DNA of 64,000 nt from Adiantum capillus-veneris (taxonomy: Eukaryota > Streptophyta > Polypodiopsida > Polypodiales > Pteridaceae), in the NCBI GenBank assembly GCA_014529385.2, contig CM043970.1, forward strand, positions 42,206,779 through 42,270,778. The letters run 5' to 3'. The notes under the pieces were generated by a model. That model was not told the DNA's origin. It did no database searches and was given only the letters and a program-made list of their open reading frames with translations. The position numbers and the translations under genes are program-made. How positions within the stretch are numbered: position 1 is the stretch's first letter; every line of letters starts with the position of its first letter. Shown one piece after another: positions 53,661 to 63,683 of the stretch.

Positions 53661-55307
53661 CCTCAACCTATTCCCCGAAGATCTACAACAGCAAGTACAC
53701 CTCCAGAAAGGTTTGTTCCTTCCTTCAACCATCTCTTGATCTCAGATTCTGGAAATCCGAAATCATACGAAGAAACTATGCAACATGAATCCAAAGAAGA
53801 ATGGACGAAGAGCATGCAAGTGGAGATGGACTCACTACATCGCAACCAAACATGGGAGTTGGTTGAGTTGCCTAAAGGTAAGCGGGCACTTCAAAACAAA
53901 TGGGTGTACAAGCTGAAGGAAGAAGAAGGTGGGAAGAAAAGGTACAAGTCTAGGCTTGTGGTAAAAGGGTTTTCTCAAAAGAAAGGTATTGACTTCAATG
54001 AAATATTTTCTCATGTTGTAAAAATGAACTCAATTAGGCTTGTCTTAAGCCTTGTGGCTGCTCATGATTTAAATCTCAAGCAAATGGATGTAAATACGGC
54101 ATTCCCTCACGGTGGCTTAGAGGAGGAAATCTACATGCTTCAACCAAAGGGGTATGAAGTAAAAGGTAAGGAGAAAATGGTTTGCAGATTAAAGAAGAGC
54201 TTGTATGGTATAAAGCAAGCATCAAGACAATGGTACTTGAAGTTTGATCGATGGATGTTGGATCATGGATTCACAAGATGCAACTCGGATCACTGCGTCT
54301 ACACGAAGAATTTGGGAGATGGGAAGTTCATCATCCTAATGTTGTATATTGATGGCATGATGATTGCAAGTGCTAACATGCAGGACATCAAAGACCTAAA
54401 AGAGGAGCTGTCTAAATCTTTTTCAATGAAATATTTAGGTGCTGCAAAGAGGATACTTGGTATGAAAATATCAAGGGACAGGACGAAGAAGACAATAAAT
54501 CTATCTCAAGAAGATTACATCAAGAAGGTACTAGAAAGGTTTGCAATGCAAAATGCAAAACTAGTTTCTACACCTTTGGCTGGTCATTTTAAACTAACGA
54601 AGGATATGTGTCCAAAGACACAAGAGGAGATAGCCTATATGTCTAAAGTTCCATATGCTGCAGCGGTAGGCTCTCTAATGTATGCTATGGTTTGGACAAG
54701 GCCAAACATTGCACATGCAGTGGGAGTTGTGAGTAGGTTCATGGACAACCCAGGTAAAGAGCATTGGCAAGCTATGAAGTGGATACTTAGGTATCTAAAA
54801 GGGACAACAACAAACGCTTTGTATTTTGGAGGAACTGATATTTTTCTAGAAGGGTATGCTGATGCAGATATGGCAGGTGACAAAGATACTCGAAGGAGCA
54901 CTACTGGCTATGTGTTCATGGTTGGAGGCACAGCAGTAAGCTGGGCTTCAAAGCTGCAGAAAGTGGTTTCACTTTCTACCACGGAAGCAGAGTATGTAGC
55001 AATGACGGAGGCAAGCAAAGAAATTATGTGGCTTCACAGATTCTTAGAAGAGCTTGGATTCAAACAAGACAATTGTGTCTTGTACAGTGATAGCCAAAGC
55101 GCTATCCATCTTGCAAAGAACTCAATCTTTCATTCAAGGACAAAGCACATTGAGGTGAGATATCACTTCATACGCACTATTTTGGAAGAGGGACAGCTAA
55201 AGCTAGGAAAGGTGCATACAAGTGAAAATCCTGCAGACATGTTTACAAAGTTGGTCAACAAGGAGAAGTTGAGCTTTTGCTCATCTTCAATCGGCATTCA
55301 AGGATAA
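53169..55307 (+). CDS. Copia pol: integrase end, RT and RNase H, 712-aa open frame
   Basis: Longest ORF in the window. It begins within integrase (MNRTIMERARSM). RT: TWELVELPKGKRALQNKWVY, SRLVVKGFSQKKGIDFNEIF, LNLKQMDVNTAFPHGGLEEE and SLYGIKQASRQWYLKFDRWM. The catalytic box reads LYIDGMMIAS (54345-54356) where YVDD is usual, so the second Asp is Gly and polymerase activity should be lost. RNase H: YADADMAGDKDTRRSTTGYV, LSTTEAEYVAMTEASKEIMW, LYSDSQSAIHLAKN and HIEVRYHFIRTILEEGQLKL, with catalytic residues present. It ends 60 bp before the 3' LTR. The first Met is not a natural start; in the intact parent this is part of one gag-pol frame. Confidence 0.93.
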   Translation: MNRTIMERARSMRLHAGLPLELWAEAVSTSVYLINRSPSMALDGGVPEEAWTHKPVNYAFLKVFGCEAFMHIDRSLRSKLDAKSKKCFFIGYEEGDFGYRLWNSEDGKILRSRDVIFNEQNMYKDYLERKQTKEIGDEYMELEDGEDSRTTNGDNVQQRQPNEEPQPIPRRSTTASTPPERFVPSFNHLLISDSGNPKSYEETMQHESKEEWTKSMQVEMDSLHRNQTWELVELPKGKRALQNKWVYKLKEEEGGKKRYKSRLVVKGFSQKKGIDFNEIFSHVVKMNSIRLVLSLVAAHDLNLKQMDVNTAFPHGGLEEEIYMLQPKGYEVKGKEKMVCRLKKSLYGIKQASRQWYLKFDRWMLDHGFTRCNSDHCVYTKNLGDGKFIILMLYIDGMMIASANMQDIKDLKEELSKSFSMKYLGAAKRILGMKISRDRTKKTINLSQEDYIKKVLERFAMQNAKLVSTPLAGHFKLTKDMCPKTQEEIAYMSKVPYAAAVGSLMYAMVWTRPNIAHAVGVVSRFMDNPGKEHWQAMKWILRYLKGTTTNALYFGGTDIFLEGYADADMAGDKDTRRSTTGYVFMVGGTAVSWASKLQKVVSLSTTEAEYVAMTEASKEIMWLHRFLEELGFKQDNCVLYSDSQSAIHLAKNSIFHSRTKHIEVRYHFIRTILEEGQLKLGKVHTSENPADMFTKLVNKEKLSFCSSSIGIQG

Positions 55308-55356
55308 GAAGCCAGAATGGAAAGCATTCACAAGTTTGGTTTGGAGATTAGTCTCC

Positions 55357-55367
55357 AAGTGGGAGAT
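55357..55367 (+). other. Polypurine tract of the copia element
   Basis: AAGTGGGAGAT directly precedes the 3' LTR. Confidence 0.85.
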
Positions 55368-56123
55368 TGTTAAGTATGGAGCCTGATTTACCCTTGTAAT
55401 TTTCTGTGGTAAAAGCGCACATTCGTAGGGACCCCATTATGAGGAGAAGCCATCGTGCGTGAAGAAAAATCACTCACCGGAAACCAAAATTTTCACGGAC
55501 AAGAATCAGGGGCAACTTTAGGGGCCTCTGGGACGGAGGCCCCCAAGACTTTTTTTTCCTCGCCGGAATATTATGGCCGGACGGCGGCCGGAAAGTGGTC
55601 GGTTGGCCGGTGGCCGGTAGTCAATGGCCGGTGGCTGGTGGTCGGAAGTCAATGGCCGGTGGGGCCGGTGGCCGAATTCAAAAGCGGACTTGTCTTCTCA
55701 AGGGCGGCCACACATGGGCGGATTGGAGGGTCCGATTTGGACTTATTCGCACAAGGGCGGCTACACATGGCTGCCTCTCATAAGAGAGGGCAGCCCTTTT
55801 GGCCTATAAAAGGAGGCCATTTCTACACACATTTCATAGTGTGAAGTTGATGCAACAAGGTGAGTGTGAGGTGGTGAGAGTGAAGCAAGGTGGGAGCTCT
55901 ATTAAGGGTTTAATCCCTTTGTAAACTACTTCTTCTTTTGAAGTGCTAAAGCCATTGAGTGGCTGCTTTCCCGTGGACGTAGCCCACATTGGGTGAACCA
56001 CGTATATCGTATGTACTCTCTCTCTCTCTCTCTCTACTCTACAATCTCTTGTGTGTGAAATCTATCTCTCTCCATTAAGTAATCTACTCAAATATCTATT
56101 TAGCTACGTCTTATTTCTTAACA
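55368..56123 (+). repeat. 3' LTR of the copia element
   Basis: 756 bp. Differs from the 5' LTR by a few dozen scattered changes and two indels in the CCGG-rich part: loss of a GGAATATT-containing unit and gain of a GGTGGCTGGTGG unit. Confidence 0.96.
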
Positions 56124-56128
56124 GGTAC

Positions 56129-56499
56129 TTCCCCATATTAAATGATCAGTTTAACATGAAATCATAGTCGTCCTTGACTATGGGGTAGAGAAGATAAATC
56201 CTATTCATTAGTCCTTTTTTTAGCGGATAGAGTATACGTATCTTACCCTACAACATCGTTCTAGAATGGATGACTAATCCATTTGGCACTTGAGAGCCTA
56301 AGGCTGCTGCAAGCATGTCTGCACGTTAGTCCTATCAATCTTCTATAGTAGAGTGACAAGCTCTACTTGGTGTTTGGAAGACGTCGACTCCACAAACTTG
56401 ATTCTAAGCTTGCATACTACTTAACATTTGTGCACAACAAAGAAAAAGAGACTCTTATAAGACAAAAACTTTGTTCATTTTAGACATTTGTACATTTGC
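56129..56499. other. Unassigned DNA left of chromovirus C
   Basis: No ORF of interest. It may hold remains of the 3' LTR of element C. A CCCATATTAAATGAT motif at 56132 recurs at 18883, near the end of element A's LTR. Confidence 0.4.
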
Positions 56500-57194
56500 T
56501 TACTCTAGGGAAGCATTGTAAGCATTAACAAGGTTTAAATTATCCTTTAATTGTATGCCTTGCATCCATCTAGCATCTTCAAAAGGATAATTCTTAAACT
56601 TAATAAGATACCGTCGGATAGTATTACCGCCTCTTAATACCTTGTCTTCATGCAAAAGAATGGACTCGGGCTGCAACACCTCTTCTTGGTCCTCGATCTC
56701 CGGTGGGTCTTCAATAGTTGGTTCTTGAGGTGGCTCTCCTTTGTAAGGCTTTAGTAGGCTCACATGGAAAGCACTTTGTATGAGCCAATGGTTGGTCAAC
56801 TTGAGTTGATATGCCATCTCATTGATTGGTCAAAGAATCTCGAAGGGACCATGGTACCTTTTGCTAACTTATCATTGTACTTTTGGTGTCCCGTAGGATT
56901 CTTGCCCCTGGTGTGCGTTAATCGATCCTTGGGAAATTTAAGCAAGACCCAATCATTTTTTTTAAAGGCTTGGGCTCTTTTGTGCTTATCAGCAGTAGCC
57001 TTTTGCCTTTGCTATGAGATAGAGGTAGCATCCTTAATCTTTTGGAAAGATTCTTGTAGGTCTCGGCTATTCATCTGCAGTGAAGATCTTCCCGTGTACC
57101 CTAAGTAGAAGGGGACTTTTAGATCTTCCCTCAGTTACCTCAAAAGGTGCTTTCCCTTGGAGGTACATATAGTATTATTGTAGGCATACTCCAC
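56500..57194 (-). pseudogene. Chromovirus C integrase C-terminus and chromodomain
   Basis: MAYQLKLTNHWLIQSAFHVS, LLKPYKGEPPQEPTIEDPPE and VLRGGNTIRRYLIKFKNYPF, then EDARWMQ: the GPY/F end, linker and chromodomain of a plant chromovirus, with the conserved Trp present. Between 56820 and 57194 the frame is interrupted by stops (an AYNNT remnant near 57185). Confidence 0.87.
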
Positions 57195-57989
57195 TCAGGG
57201 TAAGTATTTCTCCCATTGGGACCTTTTATCTACTTCCATTACGTAGGCTTTTATTAGATCAAGAATTGTTAGGTTCACTATTTCACTTTGGCTATCCATT
57301 TGCGGGTGATAGGCCGAAGAGAAGTTTAGCTTTGTCCCTAAATTCCCAAAGAGACCCTTCCAAAAATTACTGGTCATTCTAGGATCTCTATCCAACACTA
57401 TGGACATTGGCAAGCCATGGTACTTGAAGATTTGTGATATGAAGAGGGTTTCCATTTGATGGGCTTTGATAGTCTTTTTGACAGGTATAAAATGAGCTTG
57501 TTTGTTGAACCTGTCTACTATCATCCATATCCCCGTATTCCCATGGATAGACTTAGGCAATCCAAAGATAAAATCCATGGATATGCTCTCCCATGGTGAA
57601 TTAGGGATTGGCAAAGCTTGAAGCAATTCAGGTTGCTTCCCTCTATCAAACTTCTTCTTTTGGCATACCACACATTTAGAAACATACTCTTGTATGTTTT
57701 CTTTTATGGTAGGCCAATAGAAATATGTTTTAATCCCTTTTAGGGTAGATTGAATCCCTCTATACCCTGCATAAGAAGGATCATGAGATTCATACATTAC
57801 TTTCTCACATACTGAGTTACTAGCACATAATCTATTGCCATAGAGAAGATAACAATCTTGTAAGGTAAATGGTTCCTCTTTCTTCCCTAGCGCAAAGGCT
57901 GAAATCACATCTCTAAAATCGGAATCAATAGCGTACTCATATATCATAGAAGATAGATCATTGTGAGTTGCTATGGAAACCACATTCAC
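57195..57989 (-). pseudogene. Chromovirus C integrase
   Basis: The zinc module (ESHDPSYAGYRGIQSTLK with His, CVVCQKKK with Cys) leads to the core ESISMDFIFGLPKSI (Asp), IVLDRDPRMTSNFWKGLF (Asp) and HPQMDSQSEIVN (Glu), then WEKYLP. All three catalytic acids are visible and the frame is open over 264 aa. It belongs to the same family as B, which lacks this part. Confidence 0.9.
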
Positions 57990-58607
57990 TCTCGGTCATC
58001 TTGAGAGTGCATCGGCTACTTGATTATGCTTGCCAGCAATGTGAGCAATATGAAAATGAAATTGCAAAAGGAAATTTTCCCACCTCATTTGTTTGTCAGA
58101 GAGCTTCGTCTACGTCATGAAGTATTTAACACTTTGGTGATCCGTCTGCAGAATGAAAGGAGTCCCCAATAAATTGTGCTTCCACGAGTCTAAGGCATGT
58201 AGAATGTGAGGAGTTCCTTTTCATATATGCCTAGAGCTTGCTCAATAGGGTGGAGCCTTCGAATTTCATAGGCTATGGCGTGCCCTTCTTGAAGCAAAAC
58301 ATCTCCAAGGCAATCACCACAAGCGTCACATTGGACCTCAAATGGCTTTGAGAGATCCGGCAGTGTAAGCGCAAGTTGAGAGATAAGCTTTTCGAAAGCA
58401 TTGTTCTCCTTGGCAGACCATGTATACCTAATGTTTTTCTTTGTTAGGTCATGTAATGGTCCTGCTATTAGTGAGGAATTTTCTATGACGCGTCTACAGT
58501 ATGCACACATAAAGCTTCTTAGTTCATGACGATTCCTTGGATTAGGCCATCCTTTTATTACCTCTAGCTTTGATGGATCCATTTGGATACCATCTAGAGA
58601 GATAATG
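57990..58607 (-). pseudogene. Chromovirus C RNase H
   Basis: LEVIKGWPNPRNRHELRSFM, SAKENNAFEKLISQLAL, FEVQCDACGDCLGDVLLQEG (Asp), HAIAYEIRRLHPIEQALGIY and EKELLTF (Glu). The distal part beyond 58190 is in another frame (a HKQNIHSQKEDH-like region to LSR). Stops and shifts make it inactive. Confidence 0.82.
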
Positions 58608-59170
58608 TGACCTAAATACTGAAACTCTTGTAAGAAAAAATCGCTTTTCTTTCAATTAACATAAAGTTTATTCTCTCGTATGACTTGAAATATTACTTGG
58701 AGATGTTGCTTGTGTTCGTCTAGTGAATTAGAGTAGATGATAAAATCATCAAAGAACACTTCAGTAAAGGTTCGGTGAGGCTTGAATAGCTTCTCCATCA
58801 AGCGATTGAATGTGGCTAGTGCATTGGTCAAACCAAAAGGCATGACAATGTATTTGTAATGACCAAACGTAGTGAAAAATGCGGTCTTTACAATGTCTAG
58901 ATCAACTATCCTAATTTGATGGTAACCAATTTTTAGGTCAATTCTAATGAAGTAGGCCGACCCTTGTAGCTTATCAAATAGGTCTTCTACCCGTGGAATG
59001 GAAAACCTATTTTTGATAGTGATCCTATTTTGTACTCTATAATCGACACACATACGATCTGTGTCATCTTTCTTTTGCACTATTAGCACGGGTGAACAAA
59101 ATGGAGATGAGCTAGGCCTAACCATGCCCTTCTCTACTAACTCATGCACTTGCCGCATAATCTCCTCTTG
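58608..59170 (-). pseudogene. Chromovirus C reverse transcriptase
   Basis: MRQVHELVEKGMVRPSSSPF, VQKKDDTDRMCVDYRVQNRI, AYFIRIDLKIGYHQIRIVDL, MPFGLTNALATFNRLMEKLF and the catalytic VFFDDFIIYSNSLDEHKQHL (FFDD intact). Open over 169 aa. Nearly identical to B at 37734-38285. Confidence 0.9.
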
Positions 59171-59729
59171 TTGAGCTTGAGAAACTCTATAAGGAGGTTA
59201 ATTAGGTGGTAAACTTCTTGGAAGAAGTTCAATTGCATGGTCATCAATGCCTCGTTTAGGAGGTTGTTCACAAGGGATGTCGTGAATAAAAACATCTTGA
59301 AATCCCTTGAGAAAATTGGATAACTCTAATTCCTTGTGATTGTTTAGATTTTGTTTTGCTAAAGCATTAGGTTCATTTTGAAAATCTTTAGCAAAAATCA
59401 TGTACACAAAAATAGAGCTCTTTATTGACTTATTGAAATCTTGCGTATGTACAATGGGTATTGTGTTACCCAACACTTTGGCATCTATGTACATGTATCT
59501 CTTTCCCTAAACCTTTTCACGGAATTTAACATTGGCAGCCATGCGATCAAGCCATGGTGCCCTTAGGATTACATCCTCGTGCTTGAGAGGAGAGATAAAG
59601 AAGTCCTCTTTGTCCACATAGCTTCGTACGCGGAGCCTCAATTTCCCGATTAAGGGAGTGACTGAAGCTTCTTGCCCCTTCAAAGCACCATCGGCGGGTA
59701 GGACATCTCCCATCTCGTAGGCTTGGATG
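59171..59729 (-). pseudogene. Chromovirus C protease remnant
   Basis: MGDVLPADGALKGQEASVTP and LKHEDVILRAPWLDRMAANV are the C-terminal part of protease, followed by a linker (ELELSNFLKGFQDVFIHDIP). The catalytic loop and all of gag are missing: at 59729 the sequence breaks off (after GGCTTGGATG on the plus strand) from the sequence seen in A and B. Confidence 0.84.
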
Positions 59730-61589
59730 TTGCTTTGAAGGAAGATCTTTCAAGGCAACAAAAGCAAAGCTTTTAAGGCAAACGAGGCAAGGCTCTCAAG
59801 ACAACCGCGGCAAAGGATCTAAGGGTGTCAATTGACTTGTTGTACTTTCCAATAGACATTTCAATGTTTGTAAGTATTCAAGAGATCTTCATGGCAAGGT
59901 GGTACTGTCTTGGAAAACCCTTTTTCTAATCTCCACAAAGAGTTGCCGATGAGACAGGATGTTCTTCGATGATGACTGATCAAGGACTCAGGGGGTTCAC
60001 CATTCGGTACCCCCCTATATAACGTGCATTCACAAGGTAGTAAAAAAACCCCTCTTTTAACATGTTTGAATGAATTTAATGACCCCTTATTTTATTTATT
60101 TTTTTCAAAATTAAATAGAAAACCCCCTTATTTTAATGTATCTCTGTTAAATTGCCTAATTTTTTTGTATTTTAAAATCCCCCCTTTCGAACTCACGTTA
60201 TACATTAACCATGAATACATAGTGCACCCCCGAGATCAAGGATTGGCGTAGCTCAAGATTAGACGGTACTTTATAAAATTTCACACTGCGGGTTGCTTAG
60301 CAAGGCTAATTGTTTTTGCAAGGTAGTTTCTTCGAGGTATTTATTAATTGTAATTTGGAAAAATATCCATCATAGATCTCATATTTCACTTTATAGCCAT
60401 GGAGCCTATATTTTTAATGTCTCGGGTGCCCGGGGGATTCAGTCTATATACAAAACGGGACACCACCTGCGAGCGAACAAACTTGATAAAACCCCTATAT
60501 ACGACTCATATTAGGGAAGATGACCCCCCTTACTACGCTTATACGACAATCAATAAAGAAGACTATCATACCCCTATCTTACATATAAAATTTAGGTCCC
60601 ACATGATCTAACTGAGTAAAGCTAGTCAAATAGTGTGTAGCATAGTAATAAGGAGCCACTTATGTTGATAAATGGTGGATGTACCCTCAATGTGTCTTAA
60701 TTTGAGTTTCAAACTATGTTTTCAATCAGCTTGCACTCTAGCTACTCGTCCAATTTTGACACATCCAAAGGTGGTGCAAATCAACCCTTGACCTGCTCCA
60801 AATCAGCCCTTATCTATGACCGGCTTGATGCAAAATTTGATGTGTGACCTGATAAAAAACTTCCCTAAATTCATCCGAGTTCTAGTGCACATCGATGACC
60901 AATCTTTACAAATAATCAACTCAGGTCAGCCCCTCCCCCCCTTCAAAAAGAAATAAAATGATACCCCCTCCCTAATTTTTAAGCTTGGGAGATAAATTAT
61001 TACGGACTTGCCCCTAGCTTATACGCTTATGTAACTTGTAAAAAAACCCCCCTCCCCTCCACTTACGTGGTGCGGTAAGTTTTCCACGGTGAATCCCCTG
61101 GGCTTGGGTGTTATGATCCACACTATTAGTCTGTTAAAAAGAAAGATGGAAAAAAAATTATACTCGTTGCTTCTCTCTCTAGCGTTTTATGTTCCTTTTG
61201 CATTGGCTTGGTGGTCAAGGGGTGTGTTGTGGCAGAGCTATCTCTTTGGTGGAAACCCTAAGCTTGTGTAAGTTCCCCTTGTTGTGGATGTATGGTGGCA
61301 AGGTGGCACCCTTTATTAGGTGATGTATCTGACTAGGTAGGTGGTTGATGCCATGGCTCGGAGGGAGCATGGTTCCTATTGTAACTTTTTTGGTTTCTTA
61401 ATTTATATCACCACTCACTCTTATGAGTTTGGCAAAAAAGGGGGAAAAAAAATCTTTAGTTTAGTTTATGAATGGATTTTTTCATTTCACAGCCCTTAGA
61501 TTGTGAATAGCTGATTATTATTTTTTTGGCCAAACTCACAATAGTGAGTAAATGAATTGAATTTTCCAAGAAAATGTACCTTGAGGGAC
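59730..61589. other. AT-rich DNA without recognised genes
   Basis: Many short A/T and C runs, no domain in any frame. An inverted repeat pairs about 61413-61439 with 61519-61544 (ACTCACTCTTATGAGTTTGG and a near-complement), suggesting a small hairpin or the end of an old inverted-repeat element. Confidence 0.5.
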
Positions 61590-62720
61590 CACATTAATAC
61601 AATGAAACGCTACCTAGCCTCAACAAGAGGCACATATCTCTCCATGATCTCTCTATGTCAGCACAATGTTGATGGCCCTTTTCCACTTGTCCGAGTGGTT
61701 TCTTCTTCCAAATAAGACAATCAACTCCCTGCTTTCTTGTATGATCTCCCATCAAGCTAGCCATCGAGAGAACATTTTCAAACATCCGATGATTCTTGGC
61801 CTTCCTTTTGTTCTTAAAGAAACAAAATCTAACAATCTGTGTACATATCAATGGTCCTTGGCTTTTGTCATCACCCTCCCTCTTAAGAATAGGTCGTTCT
61901 TGAAGAACCCTATTTTTCAGGTCCATTGCACCCATTTGTAGATCTTTCCTGACATGCCTCATATAGCAGGACACTCCTTGAACAAGTGTGGGAGGTCCTC
62001 GTTGCCCGTTTTACATCCCAAACACCTATCTTAGCGAATACCTCTTGCTTGAATCTTAATCTTGTCAGCAAAACCCCTAATAACACCTTCCATAGGAAGA
62101 ACTTCATCCACGGTGGCCATTGTGGTTTCGAGAGGTTATTTTCTATGGTCGCCCACCTTGCCTCTAGCCATTGCTTTCCCCATTTCTTGTTCAAGGTGGA
62201 GAACCAATCATTCAATCTCATTATCATTTTGTAAACATCCTTGCTTTGCAGTTTCAAGAAGTACCAACTCTTAGGCCATCGCTAGGCTTTCCACTCGCAA
62301 AGGAGCATATAGTATTTTCCAAGCCCTTCAATAGATCTGCTAATTAGTAGTCTTACAGTCCCATTGAGGTGGAATTTGGGTAGCTAGGTGGTCTGTTCCT
62401 TTCTAGCTCATGTTGTTGCTATCCCCAAATTGAGGAAATTTTTTGAGCCCTTTGTTGTCAATCTTTCTGGAAATTTCTCTCCAAAATGGATTCAAGGGGA
62501 TGCTTCTAGCTTTAGAAAGCCATGGGGACCAATGGGTTATGGAACTTTGAAAATACCTTGTCCACTCTCCCCACTCTAGCAACTTCAATGTTCTAGTGCA
62601 TTTTTGTATTATTTCTCTCGTTATGTCTCCCAGCCTAAGGTTGGCCCACCAAGGGGCAAATGAATAATTGAATCTTCTTTTGTTTGGTTTCTTAATGGGT
62701 CTTTCCATTTCACAGACTTA
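61590..62720 (-). pseudogene. LINE ORF2 C-terminal fragment (zinc-binding RT end)
   Basis: Minus-strand sequence resembling the C-terminus of plant L1-like ORF2. PPWMKFFLWKVLLGVLLTRL matches the zf-RVT block (FxWxxxxxxLPTxxxL), with scattered Cys/His after it (a CKTGNEDLPHLFKECP-like stretch after a frame change near 61950-62000). Upstream, FNYSFAPWWANLRLGDITRE precedes it in order. Stops and frameshifts are frequent. It is opposite in orientation to the LINE piece at 19030-21310. Confidence 0.65.
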
Positions 62721-63419
62721 GGCAGTGATCATGCTAACATCTGATTCCAAGGTAAACTTTGAGGCCCCAAGTTTGTGCCAACATCTAAGGTAGCAAGCTA
62801 AGAAGGACAAGTTTCAAAGTTAAGAGGGAAAAATTACATAATCAGAAGCCATAACTCAATACAAGAAGAGAATCATCATGTCACATAAGAGCAAAATATC
62901 AAATAAATAGTGGCCTCAAATAAGTTTAGACTTGAGCATAGCTCTTCTCCGGGAAAAAAAAAAAAAACAATCTCCATGAATCACTCCATGCTAGTGACCC
63001 TGCATTTAGCTATAAAAAAGATTAATTGGAGCTTGAAATATTGGTACTCTTTTTTTGGTTTGAACCTTCCTAATCAAAGATTCATATCTCACACCACTTG
63101 CACTAGTCTTTGCCAAAGTCTCTAAATGTTTCTCACTTTTGTGGGAATGAGCAGGGTGCTAAAGCCTTATAACAACTAGCAATTCCATTGTCACAAAATC
63201 TTTGCTTTACATTTTCAACAATGCATCTTACCAATTCTTTCTTCTCTTTTTTTTTTTTTTTTTTGGTGGGCCCGGGGGGGGGGGGGGGATGATGGGGGAT
63301 GGGCAGGGTGCTTAAGCCTTAAAACAACTTGTAATTCCATTGTCACGAAATCTTTGCTTTAAATTTTTAACAATGTACCTCAGAGTGAATCCTCCTAAAA
63401 GAGGTATCTATCATCTCCA
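62721..63419. other. Unassigned DNA with a split duplication and T/G homopolymers
   Basis: A segment of about 85 bp at 63149-63232 (GAGCAGGGTGCTAAAGCC start) is repeated at 63300-63381. The copies are separated by a T-run of about 20 bases (about 63248-63264) and a G-run of 15 or so (about 63274-63288). No gene is seen. Confidence 0.7.
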
Positions 63420-63669
63420 TGTTGAGGTGGAAGATGAATATTCTGTTACCATATACATGAGGTTGTGATGTGTGTAACACACTAGGATCGCCGGGGAATT
63501 TTTTCCCTCTTTAGGAGGTTTTTTCCCCCGAGCATTGTATATACGCCCATCACTCTAGGGCTATCTGTATTTCCATTGCACACTAAGTTATACACTCTCT
63601 ATTGTGTGCCTTGACCTTCCTTCGTGTTCTCCTAGATGTGTGTGTTTCTCTGCAACCCTAATTCCAACA
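63420..63669 (+). repeat. Short 5' LTR of an LTR retrotransposon at the right edge
   Basis: 250 bp from TGTTGAGG to CCAACA, inverted termini TGTTG/CAACA, followed after two bases by a tRNA-iMet primer site. TATATACG at about 63538 may be its TATA box. The partner LTR is outside the window, so the start is inferred. Confidence 0.65.
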
Positions 63670-63671
63670 AT

Positions 63672-63683
63672 TGGTATCAGAGC
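63672..63683 (+). other. Primer-binding site (tRNA-iMet) at the right edge
   Basis: TGGTATCAGAGC, perfect, two bases after the LTR end CCAACA. The DNA to 64000 is a GC-richer leader with no long ORF, cut by the window edge. Confidence 0.88.

Larger units (their letters stand above)
50958..56123 (+). mobile_element. Ty1/copia element (Tork/Tnt1-like), near full length
   Basis: 5,166 bp with LTRs at 50958-51716 and 55368-56123. Termini are TGTTAAG and CTTAACA, and the 5-bp target duplication GGTAC lies at 50953-50957 and 56124-56128. The order gag, protease, integrase, RT, RNase H (integrase before RT) defines copia. A tRNA-iMet primer site and polypurine tract are present. Lineage is a guess from the gag start (FNGKNYQHWKMQIEDYLYQK). 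Defects: stops after gag, a deletion between protease and integrase, and changed catalytic residues in protease and RT. Confidence 0.96.

Noticed and set aside
53169-55307. 712-aa ORF as a host gene
   Set aside because: All domains (integrase, RT, RNase H) are those of copia pol and it lies between matching LTRs with a target duplication.
60000-61100. Possible organellar DNA insertion
   Set aside because: C-runs and AT-rich sequence drew attention, but no plastid or mitochondrial gene fragment can be recognised.
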